A stretch of DNA of 64,000 nt from Pedobacter sandarakinus (GTDB lineage Bacteria; Bacteroidota; Bacteroidia; Sphingobacteriales; Sphingobacteriaceae): contig NZ_JAPIVG010000003.1 of the NCBI RefSeq assembly GCF_026240095.1, positions 186,001-250,000 of the forward strand, read 5' to 3'. Below, in pieces: positions 46,372 to 54,879 of this stretch. Position 1 is the stretch's first letter; the number at the start of each line of letters is the position of its first letter. The translations under genes were made by a program, and so were the position numbers. The notes under the pieces were generated by a model that did not search any database, had not been told where the DNA came from, and saw nothing but the letters and a program-made list of their open reading frames with translations.

Positions 46372-48456
46372 ATGCAAAGTTTTAGAACAGAACTAGAAAA
46401 TCCAATAGTAGAACAAGATATAATCGACCTGGAGAATAAGATTAAAGCTTTTCGCGATGGAACTATCCATGATGAAAAGTTTAGGAGCTTGCGTTTGGCC
46501 CGTGGCGTTTACGGCCAAAGGCAGCCCGGTGTGCAGATGATTAGGATTAAATTGCCTTTTGGAAAAGTAACCTTTAAGCAGCTTCTTCGGATTGCTGATA
46601 TTGCAGATGAATATGGAAGTGGTAACCTTCATTTAACTACACGTCAGGATATTCAGCTTCATTACGTGAGTTTGGATAAAACTCCAGAACTCTGGGCCAA
46701 ATTGGAGCAAGATGATATCACACTTCGCGAAGCTTGTGGAAATACAGTACGTAATGTCACCGCTTCGCCAAATTCGGGTATAGATAAAGATGAACCCTTT
46801 GATGTATCTCCATATGCACATGCGGTTTTCAAATATTTTCTACGAAACCCTATCTGCCAGGAGATGGGAAGAAAAATTAAAATTTCTTTTTCTTCGAGTG
46901 ATCAGGATACCGCGTTTAGCTATATTCACGATTTAGGTTTTATTCCCAAGATAAATGAAAATGGCGACCGAGGTTTCAAGGTTATGTTTGCTGGGGGATT
47001 GGGTGCGCAGCCTTTCCTAGCCAATGCTATACAGGAGTTTTTGCCAGAAGATCAACTCATTCCATTTACCGAATCGGTTTTACGCGTTTTTGATCGTTAT
47101 GGAGAGAGAAACAACAGGAATAAGGCAAGGTTAAAATATCTCGTTCAAAAACTAGGCCTAGAAGAAGTTTTACGCTTGGTTGCCGAGGAGCGGATTGCAA
47201 ATAAGGTAAAAACTTTTAACATCGACAGAACAGCAGTTTCGCAGCCTGTTGCTCCTGAGCAAAAAGAATATGGCCCTGTAGAAGTGTTGAATGAAACACA
47301 CTATAAGCATTGGATGGCCACGAATGTAGTCGCTCAAAAACAGGAAGGATTTTTTGCCGTATATGTGAAGGTACAGGTTGGAGATATTAAGACGGATAAG
47401 GCAAGAGCGTTTGTTGATGCGATAAGACCTTACGTAGCAGACGAAATCAGGGTTACCCAAAATCAGGGATTGCTGTTGAAATTTGTAAGGCAGGAAGCCT
47501 TACCGTCGCTTTACAATAGCCTCAATAAAATTGGCTTTACTACTGCTGGTTTTGATAGCTTGGCAGATATTACTACCTGCCCAGGTACAGATACATGCAA
47601 TTTGGGAATATCAAATTCAATGACCCTAGCCGAAGTGCTTGAAGATGTGATTTACAATGATTTTCCGGAGTTTATATACGAGAAGAACATCAATATCAAA
47701 ATTAGTGGATGCATGAATTCCTGCGGACAGCATGGTTTAGCAGAGATTGGTTTTCACGGCAGTTCGGTAAAAGCAGATGGTAAGGTGGTACCTGCAGTGC
47801 AAGTGATGCTTGGGGGTGGTACCGTTGGAAATGGTGTTGGAAGGGTTGCAGAGCGTGTAATTAAAGTTCCATCTAAACGAGCCACCGGTGTTTTGCATGT
47901 TATCTTAAACGACTTTCAAGGAGATAGCGCCGAAAACGAGACCTTCCATCAATATTACGACAGGAAAGGTAAAGATCACTTTTATCAACTCTTAAAGCCT
48001 CTTGCTGATTTAACAAATCTAAAGGATGAAGAATTTGTAGACTGGGGCCATGTAGAGCAGTTTGCTACCGCAATTGGTGTAGGCGAATGTGCTGGTGTGG
48101 TAATTGACTTGGTTGCTACATTACTACTAGAGGCGGATGAGAAATTTGGTTGGGCAAAGCAAAATTTAGAGAAAGGTGCTTTTGCTGATGCAATTTACCA
48201 TACCTATAGCACCTTTGTGAGTGCAGCGAAATCATTGTTGCTTGATAAGGGGGTGAATAGCAGTACACAAGTTGGCGTGATCAGGGAGTTTGACAACCAC
48301 TACGTAGAAACCGGTGAATTTAATTTATCTACAAATTTTTCTGATCTGGTTTTGCAAATCAATAAAAATGAGCCTACTGCAGCATTTGCGAACGCTTATT
48401 TTAGCGAGGCGGAGGCTTTTTTAAAGCAGGTTAAATTGAAAAGGGAACGGAATTAA
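46372..48456 (+). CDS. cysI: Siroheme-dependent sulfite reductase with C-terminal HEPN-like domain
   Basis: A 694-residue nitrite/sulfite reductase-family enzyme that reduces sulfite to sulfide. Two ferredoxin-like/siroheme half-domains are present: RLARGVYGQRQPGVQMIRIK and GNLHLTTRQDIQLHYV in the first, LLKFVRQEALPSL in the second. The 4Fe-4S/siroheme ligands are C403 and C409 (TCPGTDTCNLG) and C447 and C451 (SGCMNSCGQHG). Residues from about 577 on (FGWAKQNLEKGAFADAIYH, AAKSLLLDKG, FANAYFSEAEAFLKQV) form an extra helical domain resembling HEPN. No cysJ flavoprotein adjoins, so ferredoxin is the probable donor. Sulfite rather than nitrite is inferred from the neighbours. Confidence 0.88.
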   Translation: MQSFRTELENPIVEQDIIDLENKIKAFRDGTIHDEKFRSLRLARGVYGQRQPGVQMIRIKLPFGKVTFKQLLRIADIADEYGSGNLHLTTRQDIQLHYVSLDKTPELWAKLEQDDITLREACGNTVRNVTASPNSGIDKDEPFDVSPYAHAVFKYFLRNPICQEMGRKIKISFSSSDQDTAFSYIHDLGFIPKINENGDRGFKVMFAGGLGAQPFLANAIQEFLPEDQLIPFTESVLRVFDRYGERNNRNKARLKYLVQKLGLEEVLRLVAEERIANKVKTFNIDRTAVSQPVAPEQKEYGPVEVLNETHYKHWMATNVVAQKQEGFFAVYVKVQVGDIKTDKARAFVDAIRPYVADEIRVTQNQGLLLKFVRQEALPSLYNSLNKIGFTTAGFDSLADITTCPGTDTCNLGISNSMTLAEVLEDVIYNDFPEFIYEKNINIKISGCMNSCGQHGLAEIGFHGSSVKADGKVVPAVQVMLGGGTVGNGVGRVAERVIKVPSKRATGVLHVILNDFQGDSAENETFHQYYDRKGKDHFYQLLKPLADLTNLKDEEFVDWGHVEQFATAIGVGECAGVVIDLVATLLLEADEKFGWAKQNLEKGAFADAIYHTYSTFVSAAKSLLLDKGVNSSTQVGVIREFDNHYVETGEFNLSTNFSDLVLQINKNEPTAAFANAYFSEAEAFLKQVKLKRERN

Positions 48457-48543
48457 ATTGAGAGATAACGAGGGGTTGAGATACTGAATGCACACAATTA
48501 GTTGTGTTGTATTTCCTCATCCGAAATCAATATAAAGAAGACA

Positions 48544-49314
48544 ATGATTAATCAACATAAAGAATCTAGAATAACACTCCTTGGTGCTGGTCCTGGCGAT
48601 CCGGATTTATTAACCTTGAAAGGTGTTAAGGCTTTGCAGGTTGCCGATGTAGTTCTCTATGACGCACTTACAAACGAAGCTTTGCTTTCGCATGCGCCTG
48701 CAGATGCCATTAAAGTGTACGTAGGCAAGCGATCGGGCGAACATTCTTATCCGCAGGAAACCATTAACAAACTTATGATTGATTACGCCTTAAACTATGG
48801 GCATGTTGTTCGTTTAAAAGGTGGAGATCCTTTTGTCTTTGGCCGAGGATATGAAGAATTGGATTACGCTGCCAATTATAGCATCCCTGTAGAGGTTATT
48901 CCAGGGATATCTAGTGCTATCGGTGTACCGGGTTTGCAGCAAATTCCTGTTACTCATCGCGGCTTAAGCGAGAGTTTTTGGGTAATTACCGGAACAACAA
49001 CTTCAGGTGCTGTTTCTGAAGATATTTATCAGGCTGCCACTTCGAATGCCACAGTTTTAATTTTAATGGGTTTGAAGAAGCTAGATAAAATAGTCGAAAT
49101 TTTTAAAGCAGCCGGAAGACATCAGTTGCCGGCAGCAGTGATCCAGAATGGTTCTTCGGCAGATGAAAAATTAGTCGTTGGTAAAGTTGCTACTATTGAA
49201 AGGTTAGTAGCGCAAGAACAAATTAAAGCTCCTGCACTACTCATTTTCGGCGAGGTGGTTTCTTTGCATCCATCCTTTAAAAACCTTGTTAAACAATATG
49301 CAACCATTGCCTAA
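48544..49314 (+). CDS. cobA: Uroporphyrinogen-III C-methyltransferase
   Basis: A 256-residue SAM-dependent methyltransferase making precorrin-2, the precursor of siroheme for the adjacent sulfite reductase. Motifs are LLGAGPGDPDLLTLKG, VLYDALTNEALL, HVVRLKGGDPFVFGRGYEE and EVIPGISSAIGVP with PVTHRGLSESF. All canonical positions look intact. A longer reading from 48502 exists; the ATG at 48544 begins the normal N-terminus. Its last 17 bases overlap the next gene, indicating translational coupling with the siroheme-synthase/transporter fusion. Confidence 0.93.
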   Translation: MINQHKESRITLLGAGPGDPDLLTLKGVKALQVADVVLYDALTNEALLSHAPADAIKVYVGKRSGEHSYPQETINKLMIDYALNYGHVVRLKGGDPFVFGRGYEELDYAANYSIPVEVIPGISSAIGVPGLQQIPVTHRGLSESFWVITGTTTSGAVSEDIYQAATSNATVLILMGLKKLDKIVEIFKAAGRHQLPAAVIQNGSSADEKLVVGKVATIERLVAQEQIKAPALLIFGEVVSLHPSFKNLVKQYATIA

Positions 49315-50806
49315 TCAAATTGATGGTGTTCAGCCTCTCGTAGAAAGCGAGAATGGGAATCAGCTTTTTCCAGTTTTTATAAAGCTGAATGAGCTGCGTA
49401 CACTATTAATCGGTGCGGGAAATATTGGTTTGGAGAAACTTACTGCTATCATTAATAATAGCCACGAGGCTGAAATTAAAATTGTAGCAGAAACTGTTTC
49501 GCCAGCAATTATTGATCTGGTTGCAGGGTATCCGCGTATCAAAATCGTTCAGAAGAGCTTCGATATTGCGGATCTGGAAGGGGTAGACATTGTTTTTGCA
49601 GCTACAAACAATAACATTTTAAACGAAGAAATTAGAAAGGTTACTCATGAAAAAGGTTTGCTCATTAACGTGGCAGATAAACCTGATTTATGTGATTTTT
49701 ACCTGGGCTCCATTGTTAAAAAGGGTGATTTAAAAATTGCGATTTCTACCAATGGTAAATCGCCAACAATAGCCAAGCGTTTAAAAGAGATTTTAAATGA
49801 AGGGATCCCGAAAGAGTTAGACGAAACGTTGCAGAACATGAGTGCGCTAAGGCTCACTTTGAATGGCGATTTTTCTTCGAAAGTTAAAAAGCTAAACAAA
49901 GTAACGCAAAGCTTAATTAACCCAAAGAAAAGTTTCGCCGAACGGCACATTAAGTGGTTAATTTGGCTTGCTGCGGTACTACTTATTGGTGCAATTGGAT
50001 TTTCTTTGTGGAACAGAGAGCCAGAATTTAAGGCTTTTTTAATAAACATAGATCCATTTTTTTACTGGTTTTTGGGTGCTGGTTTTGCCTTCGCATTAAT
50101 TGATGGTGCAATTGGGATGTCTTATGGTGTTACAACTGCCTCATTTTCACTGGCTATGGGTTTACCGCCTGCATCAGCCAGTATGGCTATCCACATTTCT
50201 GAAGTGATGAGTAACGGAATTGCTGGGTGGATGCATTATAGAATGGGTAATGTAAATTGGAAGTTGTTTAAAATATTAATTATTCCGGCCATTATCGGCG
50301 CTGTTTTAGGTGCTTATATTCTATCTTCGTTGGAGCACTACAGTGCATATGTAAAACCAATAGTTGCCTTATATACTTTATTTTTAGGTGGTGTAATTTT
50401 AACTAAAGCCTTTAATGTGAAACGAAAAAAGGCCAGCGAAAAAATTAAGAGAATTGGCGCATTAGGATTTGTTGGTGGTTTTATCGATGCTGCATTTGGT
50501 GGCGGTTGGGGTTCAATAGTGCTTTCTAGCTTAATTGCTGGAGGCAGGCATCCATTATTTTCGTTAGGCACTGTAAAAATCAGCAGGTTTTTTATTGCAA
50601 CGCTCAGTTCTTTAACTTTTTTTACCATGTTAGGTGGTAAACACTGGGAAGCCGTTTTGGGTTTAATTATTGGCAGTGCTATTGCTGCACCTATTGCCGC
50701 TAAAGTGTCAAACAAAATTTCTGCAAAAACGATTATGGTTGCAGTAGGCGTTATTGTAATGGCTGTAAGTTTGCGGAGTGTAGTAATGTTTATTTTAAAA
50801 TTTTAA
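49298..50806 (+). CDS. Precorrin-2 dehydrogenase/ferrochelatase domain fused to a TSUP transporter
   Basis: A 502-residue fusion. Residues about 20-200 match the CysG N-terminal/SirC domain: NAD-binding TLLIGAGNIGLEKLTAI, VFAATNNNILNEEIR, LINVADKPDLCDFY and LKIAISTNGKSPTIAKRLKE. From about residue 220 come eight or so membrane helices of the TauE/SafE sulfite exporter family, with GAGFAFALIDGAIGMSYGV and the repeat FVGGFIDAAFGGGWGS. The first half completes siroheme; the second may move sulfite, sulfate or a sulfonate across the membrane. It overlaps cobA by 17 bases and cysH follows after two bases. The ATG at 49298 is preferred to a TTG at 49286. Confidence 0.88.
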   Translation: MQPLPNQIDGVQPLVESENGNQLFPVFIKLNELRTLLIGAGNIGLEKLTAIINNSHEAEIKIVAETVSPAIIDLVAGYPRIKIVQKSFDIADLEGVDIVFAATNNNILNEEIRKVTHEKGLLINVADKPDLCDFYLGSIVKKGDLKIAISTNGKSPTIAKRLKEILNEGIPKELDETLQNMSALRLTLNGDFSSKVKKLNKVTQSLINPKKSFAERHIKWLIWLAAVLLIGAIGFSLWNREPEFKAFLINIDPFFYWFLGAGFAFALIDGAIGMSYGVTTASFSLAMGLPPASASMAIHISEVMSNGIAGWMHYRMGNVNWKLFKILIIPAIIGAVLGAYILSSLEHYSAYVKPIVALYTLFLGGVILTKAFNVKRKKASEKIKRIGALGFVGGFIDAAFGGGWGSIVLSSLIAGGRHPLFSLGTVKISRFFIATLSSLTFFTMLGGKHWEAVLGLIIGSAIAAPIAAKVSNKISAKTIMVAVGVIVMAVSLRSVVMFILKF

Positions 50807-50808
50807 CA

Positions 50809-51531
50809 ATGGATTTAACGGAGTTGAACAACCGGTTGCGGGGCTTAGATACAATTGCAAAACTAAAGTATTTGGCAGCTGCTTATGCTGGAAAGACTAT
50901 CTTCTCTACCAGTTTTGGTTGGGAAGATCAGGCAATAACGCATCTTATTTTTTCTAATAATATTCCAATAAAAGTATTTACCCTCGAAACTGGTCGATTA
51001 TTTCCTGAAACATACTATGTTTGGAATCGGACGTTGGAGGTATATGATAAGCCAATTGCTGCTTACTATCCCAAACATGAGCTTTTAGAGGAAATGGTAG
51101 ATAAAAAAGGTCCAAACAGCTTTTACGAATCTGTTGAGAATAGAAAGGAATGTTGTTATATCCGCAAGATTGAGCCATTAAAACGGGCGCTTCAGGGTAA
51201 TCAAATTTGGATAACTGGAATTAGGGCCGAGCAAAGTGCAAATAGAGAAGACATGCATGACTTAGAATGGGATGAAGGTAACCAGCTCATTAAATTTCAT
51301 CCTATTTTTGATTGGTCATTGGATCAGGTGAAAGATTTTATTAGAGACAATAATATTGTTTATAATACTTTACACGATAAAGGTTTCCCGAGTATAGGTT
51401 GCGCACCGTGTACCCGAGCCGTTCAACCTGGCGAAGATTTTAGAGCTGGAAGATGGTGGTGGGAAGACCAAAGCAAAAAGGAATGTGGCTTGCATCATAC
51501 AGAAGAAAAGATTGTGGCAAGCAAGGAATAG
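50809..51531 (+). CDS. cysH: APS reductase-type CysH (adenylyl-sulfate reductase)
   Basis: A 240-residue PAPS/APS reductase-family protein that reduces activated sulfate to sulfite with thioredoxin. The P-loop-like FSTSFGWEDQAITHL and the C-terminal catalytic KECGLH (Cys 226) are present. It also has Cys-Cys 115-116 (RKECCYIRKIEPL) and C198xxC201 (IGCAPCTR), the four cysteines that hold the 4Fe-4S cluster of APS-using enzymes. This, and the absence of an APS kinase in the locus, point to APS as the substrate. It begins two bases after the TSUP fusion. Confidence 0.93.
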   Translation: MDLTELNNRLRGLDTIAKLKYLAAAYAGKTIFSTSFGWEDQAITHLIFSNNIPIKVFTLETGRLFPETYYVWNRTLEVYDKPIAAYYPKHELLEEMVDKKGPNSFYESVENRKECCYIRKIEPLKRALQGNQIWITGIRAEQSANREDMHDLEWDEGNQLIKFHPIFDWSLDQVKDFIRDNNIVYNTLHDKGFPSIGCAPCTRAVQPGEDFRAGRWWWEDQSKKECGLHHTEEKIVASKE

Positions 51532-51554
51532 TTTACCACTACAATAAGTAAAAT

Positions 51555-51668
51555 AAACCCGATAGCAGTGGAAAGTTTTGAAGGCTGAGCTTGTCGAAGA
51601 CCAAAACTTGTAACGGATAGCGGGACAGAAGTAACGGAAAAGCTGATGTCAGTGCTTTTCAAATAAGA
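51555..51668 (+). repeat. Dispersed intergenic element, copy F, within the sulfate operon
   Basis: AAACCCGATAGCAGTGGAAA opens the element, GGATAGCGGGACAGAAG follows 60 bases on, and GTGCTTTTCAAATAA closes it. The interior hairpin AAGTTTTG/CAAAACTT brackets GGCTGAGCTTGTCGAAGACC, itself a widespread Bacteroidota intergenic word. It lies between cysH and cysD. Confidence 0.65.
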
Positions 51669-51729
51669 ATAGGAAGCGTGGCTTTTAACCTTAACACATT
51701 TCCATTTTAAAACATTACAACATTTACAA

Positions 51730-52635
51730 ATGAGTGAATACAATTTTGATTATTTAGATGAACTAGAGGCCGAGGCTATTCACATTTTACGTGAGGTTGC
51801 AGGACAATTTGAAAAGCCCGCCCTGCTTTTTTCTGGTGGAAAAGATTCCATTACTCTAGTTCGCTTGGCCGAAAAGGCGTTTCGTCCGGGTAAATTCCCA
51901 TTTCCACTAGTGCATATAGATACAGGCCACAATTTTCAGGAAACGATTGATTACCGTGATAAAATGGTAGAAAGAATTGGCGAAAGGCTTATAATTGGCT
52001 CTGTTCAAGAATCTATTGACCTAGGCAAGGTAGTAGAGCAGACCGGTAAAAATGCTAGTAGAAATGCATTACAAACCGTTACGCTTCTAGATACCATTGC
52101 CCAGTATGAGTTTGATGCCTGTATTGGTGGTGCTAGAAGAGATGAAGAAAAAGCACGTGCAAAGGAGCGTATTTTTTCCGTTCGGGATGAGTTTGGACAG
52201 TGGGATCCAAAACGCCAGCGCCCAGAACTTTGGAATATCTATAATGGCAAAATCCATAAGGGTGAAAATGTAAGGATTTTCCCTATTAGCAATTGGACAG
52301 AGCTTGATGTGTGGAATTATATTCGTAGGGAAAATATCGAACTACCAAGTATTTATTTTTCTCATGAAAGGGATGTGATTACCAGAAATGGGCAATTGAT
52401 GGCTGCATCTCCTTTTTTAAATATGGATGATGAAGATGTAGTGTTTCGCAAACAAGTTCGTTTCCGCACTGTCGGCGATATGTCTTGCACGGCTGCGGTA
52501 GAATCTGAAGCAACGCTGATCGATGACATCATTTCAGAGATCAGTTCATCAAAAATTTCTGAACGTGGTGCACGTATGGACGATAAGGTTTCTGAAGCGG
52601 CTATGGAAGATAGGAAAAAAGGGGGATATTTTTAA
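51730..52635 (+). CDS. cysD: Sulfate adenylyltransferase subunit 2
   Basis: A 301-residue N-type ATP pyrophosphatase, the catalytic half of ATP sulfurylase, which makes APS from sulfate and ATP. The PP-loop is LLFSGGKDSITLVRLAEKAF near residues 33-50, followed by HIDTGHNFQETI, CIGGARRDEEKARAKERIF and ISNWTELDVWNYI. Length and end (EDRKKGGYF) match the family. Its GTPase partner cysN follows after 129 bases containing an imperfect palindrome. Confidence 0.97.
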   Translation: MSEYNFDYLDELEAEAIHILREVAGQFEKPALLFSGGKDSITLVRLAEKAFRPGKFPFPLVHIDTGHNFQETIDYRDKMVERIGERLIIGSVQESIDLGKVVEQTGKNASRNALQTVTLLDTIAQYEFDACIGGARRDEEKARAKERIFSVRDEFGQWDPKRQRPELWNIYNGKIHKGENVRIFPISNWTELDVWNYIRRENIELPSIYFSHERDVITRNGQLMAASPFLNMDDEDVVFRKQVRFRTVGDMSCTAAVESEATLIDDIISEISSSKISERGARMDDKVSEAAMEDRKKGGYF

Positions 52636-52650
52636 AAAAGATTTGAGTAT

Positions 52651-52760
52651 TTAGATGTGAGATTTTAGAACCTTGCATCATCCAAATCAAATAAAGTAAT
52701 TATTATTGAAGTTATCGAATGATGCAATCTCATGTCTCAAGTCTAACTTCACATTCTAAA
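52651..52760. repeat. Imperfect palindrome between cysD and cysN
   Basis: TTGCATCAT at 52673 is the exact complement of ATGATGCAA at 52719, and the outer TTAGATGTGA at 52651 matches the complement of TCACATTCTAA near 52749 with one extra base. Repeated TGAGA/TCTCA-type words lie between. The whole would fold into a large stem-loop inside the operon. Confidence 0.65.
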
Positions 52761-52764
52761 TAAA

Positions 52765-54015
52765 ATGAACATACTAAAATTCTTTACCGCAGGCAGTGTA
52801 GATGATGGTAAAAGTACCTTGATTGGCCGCTTGCTTTATGATACAGATTCTATCCTGGCGGATCAATTAGAGGCCTTGCAAACATCAAACCGAAAGAATG
52901 ACGATGGTACCATTGATCTGGCGATTTTAACTGATGGTTTAAGAGCCGAACGGGAGCAAGGGATCACCATCGACGTAGCTTATAAATACTTTCAAACCGC
53001 AAAGCGCAAATTTATCATTGCCGATACCCCTGGCCATATACAGTATACCAGAAACATGGTAACTGGTGCGTCTACTGCGAATTTAGCCATTATCTTAATT
53101 GATGCCCGCAACGGCGTAGTAGAACAGACCATTCGCCATTCTTACCTGGTTTCACTACTTGGCATAAAGCACGTGGTGGTTTGCATCAACAAGATGGATA
53201 TGGTAGATTACAGCGAGACGGTATACAATTCTATCATCGAAAAATATAAAACTCTGGCGCAGCAGCTGAAGCTTAATGATGTTACCTATATTCCGGTTAG
53301 CGCATTAAAGGGCGACAATATTGTTCAAAATTCTGAACGTATGGATTGGTATGCTGGAGAGAGTCTACTGCACTTTTTAGAAAAAGTTGATACTGACCAT
53401 CTAGATCGATCGCAGCTGGCCAGGATGCCGGTTCAGTGGGTGATTCGTCCTCAAACCGATGCATTGCATGACTATCGTGGCTATGCCGGTCGGGTGCTAA
53501 GTGGAACATTCAACGTGAACGATAAGGTTGCGATTTTGCCATCGGGAGCGAGCTCAACAATCGAGAAAATCGAATTTTTCGAAACGTCACAAGAAAGTGC
53601 ACATGCAGGTCAGTCGGTCACCATTCACTTAAAAGATGATGTGGATATTAGTAGGGGAGATACCATTGTAAATGCGTCAGCTTTGCCTCAAGAATCGAAA
53701 TTAATTGAAGCAGATTTATGTTGGATGGATGGTCGTGCTTTAGATCCTTCCATTATGTACCTAATACAACATAACAGCAAGGTTACCAAATGTAAGGTGA
53801 GCGAAATTTTGCACAAAGTGGATATCAACACCTTGGAGAAGCATAGCGCCGACGAGTTTAAGTTAAATGATATCGGCCGTGTAATTCTAAAAACGGCAGA
53901 TGCCCTGGCCTTTGATTTATACGATGACAACAGAGCTAATGGTTCTGCAATCTTAATCGATAGCCGTACCAACCTAACGGTTGGCGCATTGATGTTTAGA
54001 ACCGTAGTCCAATAA
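52765..54015 (+). CDS. cysN: Sulfate adenylyltransferase subunit 1 (GTPase)
   Basis: A 416-residue EF-Tu-like GTPase that drives ATP sulfurylase with CysD. G1 is GSVDDGKSTLIGRLLYD near residue 10, G3 IADTPGHIQYTRNM, G4 CINKMD; the beta-barrel domains II and III follow (RPQTDALHDYRGYAG and onward). It ends after domain III and has no fused APS kinase (CysC), unlike the CysNC form. This agrees with the APS-type CysH upstream. A terminator lies about 80 bases downstream. Confidence 0.97.
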   Translation: MNILKFFTAGSVDDGKSTLIGRLLYDTDSILADQLEALQTSNRKNDDGTIDLAILTDGLRAEREQGITIDVAYKYFQTAKRKFIIADTPGHIQYTRNMVTGASTANLAIILIDARNGVVEQTIRHSYLVSLLGIKHVVVCINKMDMVDYSETVYNSIIEKYKTLAQQLKLNDVTYIPVSALKGDNIVQNSERMDWYAGESLLHFLEKVDTDHLDRSQLARMPVQWVIRPQTDALHDYRGYAGRVLSGTFNVNDKVAILPSGASSTIEKIEFFETSQESAHAGQSVTIHLKDDVDISRGDTIVNASALPQESKLIEADLCWMDGRALDPSIMYLIQHNSKVTKCKVSEILHKVDINTLEKHSADEFKLNDIGRVILKTADALAFDLYDDNRANGSAILIDSRTNLTVGALMFRTVVQ

Positions 54016-54093
54016 ATCGCATTAACCTGTATTAAAGAGAACCACAACCAAATATCATAATGAAAATCCTAAGTTTAGGATGAAAGCAGTTTC

Positions 54094-54127
54094 AACGGAG
54101 CATCGTTCGCGATCGCTCCGTTTTCTG
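54094..54127 (+). terminator. Intrinsic terminator of the cysI-cysN operon
   Basis: AACGGAGCATCG pairs with CGATCGCTCCGTT (one bulged base) around TTCG, then TTCTGTTT. The rest of the 305-base spacer shows only AT-rich sequence. Confidence 0.85.
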
Positions 54128-54320
54128 TTTAGTAGGTTATTACCTATTAGGCTGCTACAAAGTTAGTGGAAAGACTGCCGGAATTTTAAGGCGTATTATT
54201 AAACTATAATTGATCAACTCTATTTGAAAATGGATCGTTTAAATGGTTCTTATGGAAATTTTTAAAACCTTTCATCGTATTGGTATATTTAAAATATATT
54301 AAGCTTAAAAATAAAACTAG

Positions 54321-54785
54321 ATGAAAACAAAGATTATTCACTTGCTTTTTGGCGTGCTTCCGTTTACATATGCTTGTAATTCTGCTGATAAAAAAGCTGA
54401 AGTAGTTCCAGTAGATTCTCTTATTAATCAAACCTGCTACGCATCCGCTTTCGAAAAGGACAGTGCTGCCATGATTATCAAAACGATGGCATCTGGGAAA
54501 ATTTTAGGATCGCTGTTAGTGAAGTATGCTGATAAGCCCGAAAATAACGGAAAGATTGAAGGAAAATTTAAGGGTGATACCCTTATGGTTGACTATCGGT
54601 TTAATACCGGCGGTGATACAAGCAGGGTTTTTACAAATCCACTTGCTTTTTTGAAAAAAGATGGAAAACTAATTATGGGTGTGGGCCAAATTGAAACAAC
54701 ACTTGGCCGATCTTATTTCGTTAAAGGCAAACCGATTAATTACGAAGTGGGCAAATTTACCTTTGCTGAGGTTCCTTGCAAATAA
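54321..54785 (+). CDS. Hypothetical lipoprotein
   Basis: A 154-residue protein with a lipoprotein signal: hydrophobic residues 4-17 and a lipobox-like PFTYACNSAD (Cys 19). The mature part is beta-rich, with GSLLVKYADKPENNGKIEGKFKGDTLMVDY broken by turns (NNGKIEGKFKGDTLMVDY) and TNPLAFLKKDGKLIMG, and ends PCK. I do not recognise a named family. It sits between the sulfate operon terminator and the second methyltransferase gene, with its own spacer, so a link with sulfur metabolism is unproven. Confidence 0.7.
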   Translation: MKTKIIHLLFGVLPFTYACNSADKKAEVVPVDSLINQTCYASAFEKDSAAMIIKTMASGKILGSLLVKYADKPENNGKIEGKFKGDTLMVDYRFNTGGDTSRVFTNPLAFLKKDGKLIMGVGQIETTLGRSYFVKGKPINYEVGKFTFAEVPCK

Positions 54786-54879
54786 GCATGACGTAGTAAC
54801 TGTAAATTGGTGTAGGAACAAAATCCAAGTTTCTTTTTCAAGACATCAATGAATGAAGGTAAAAAAAATAAAATAAATT

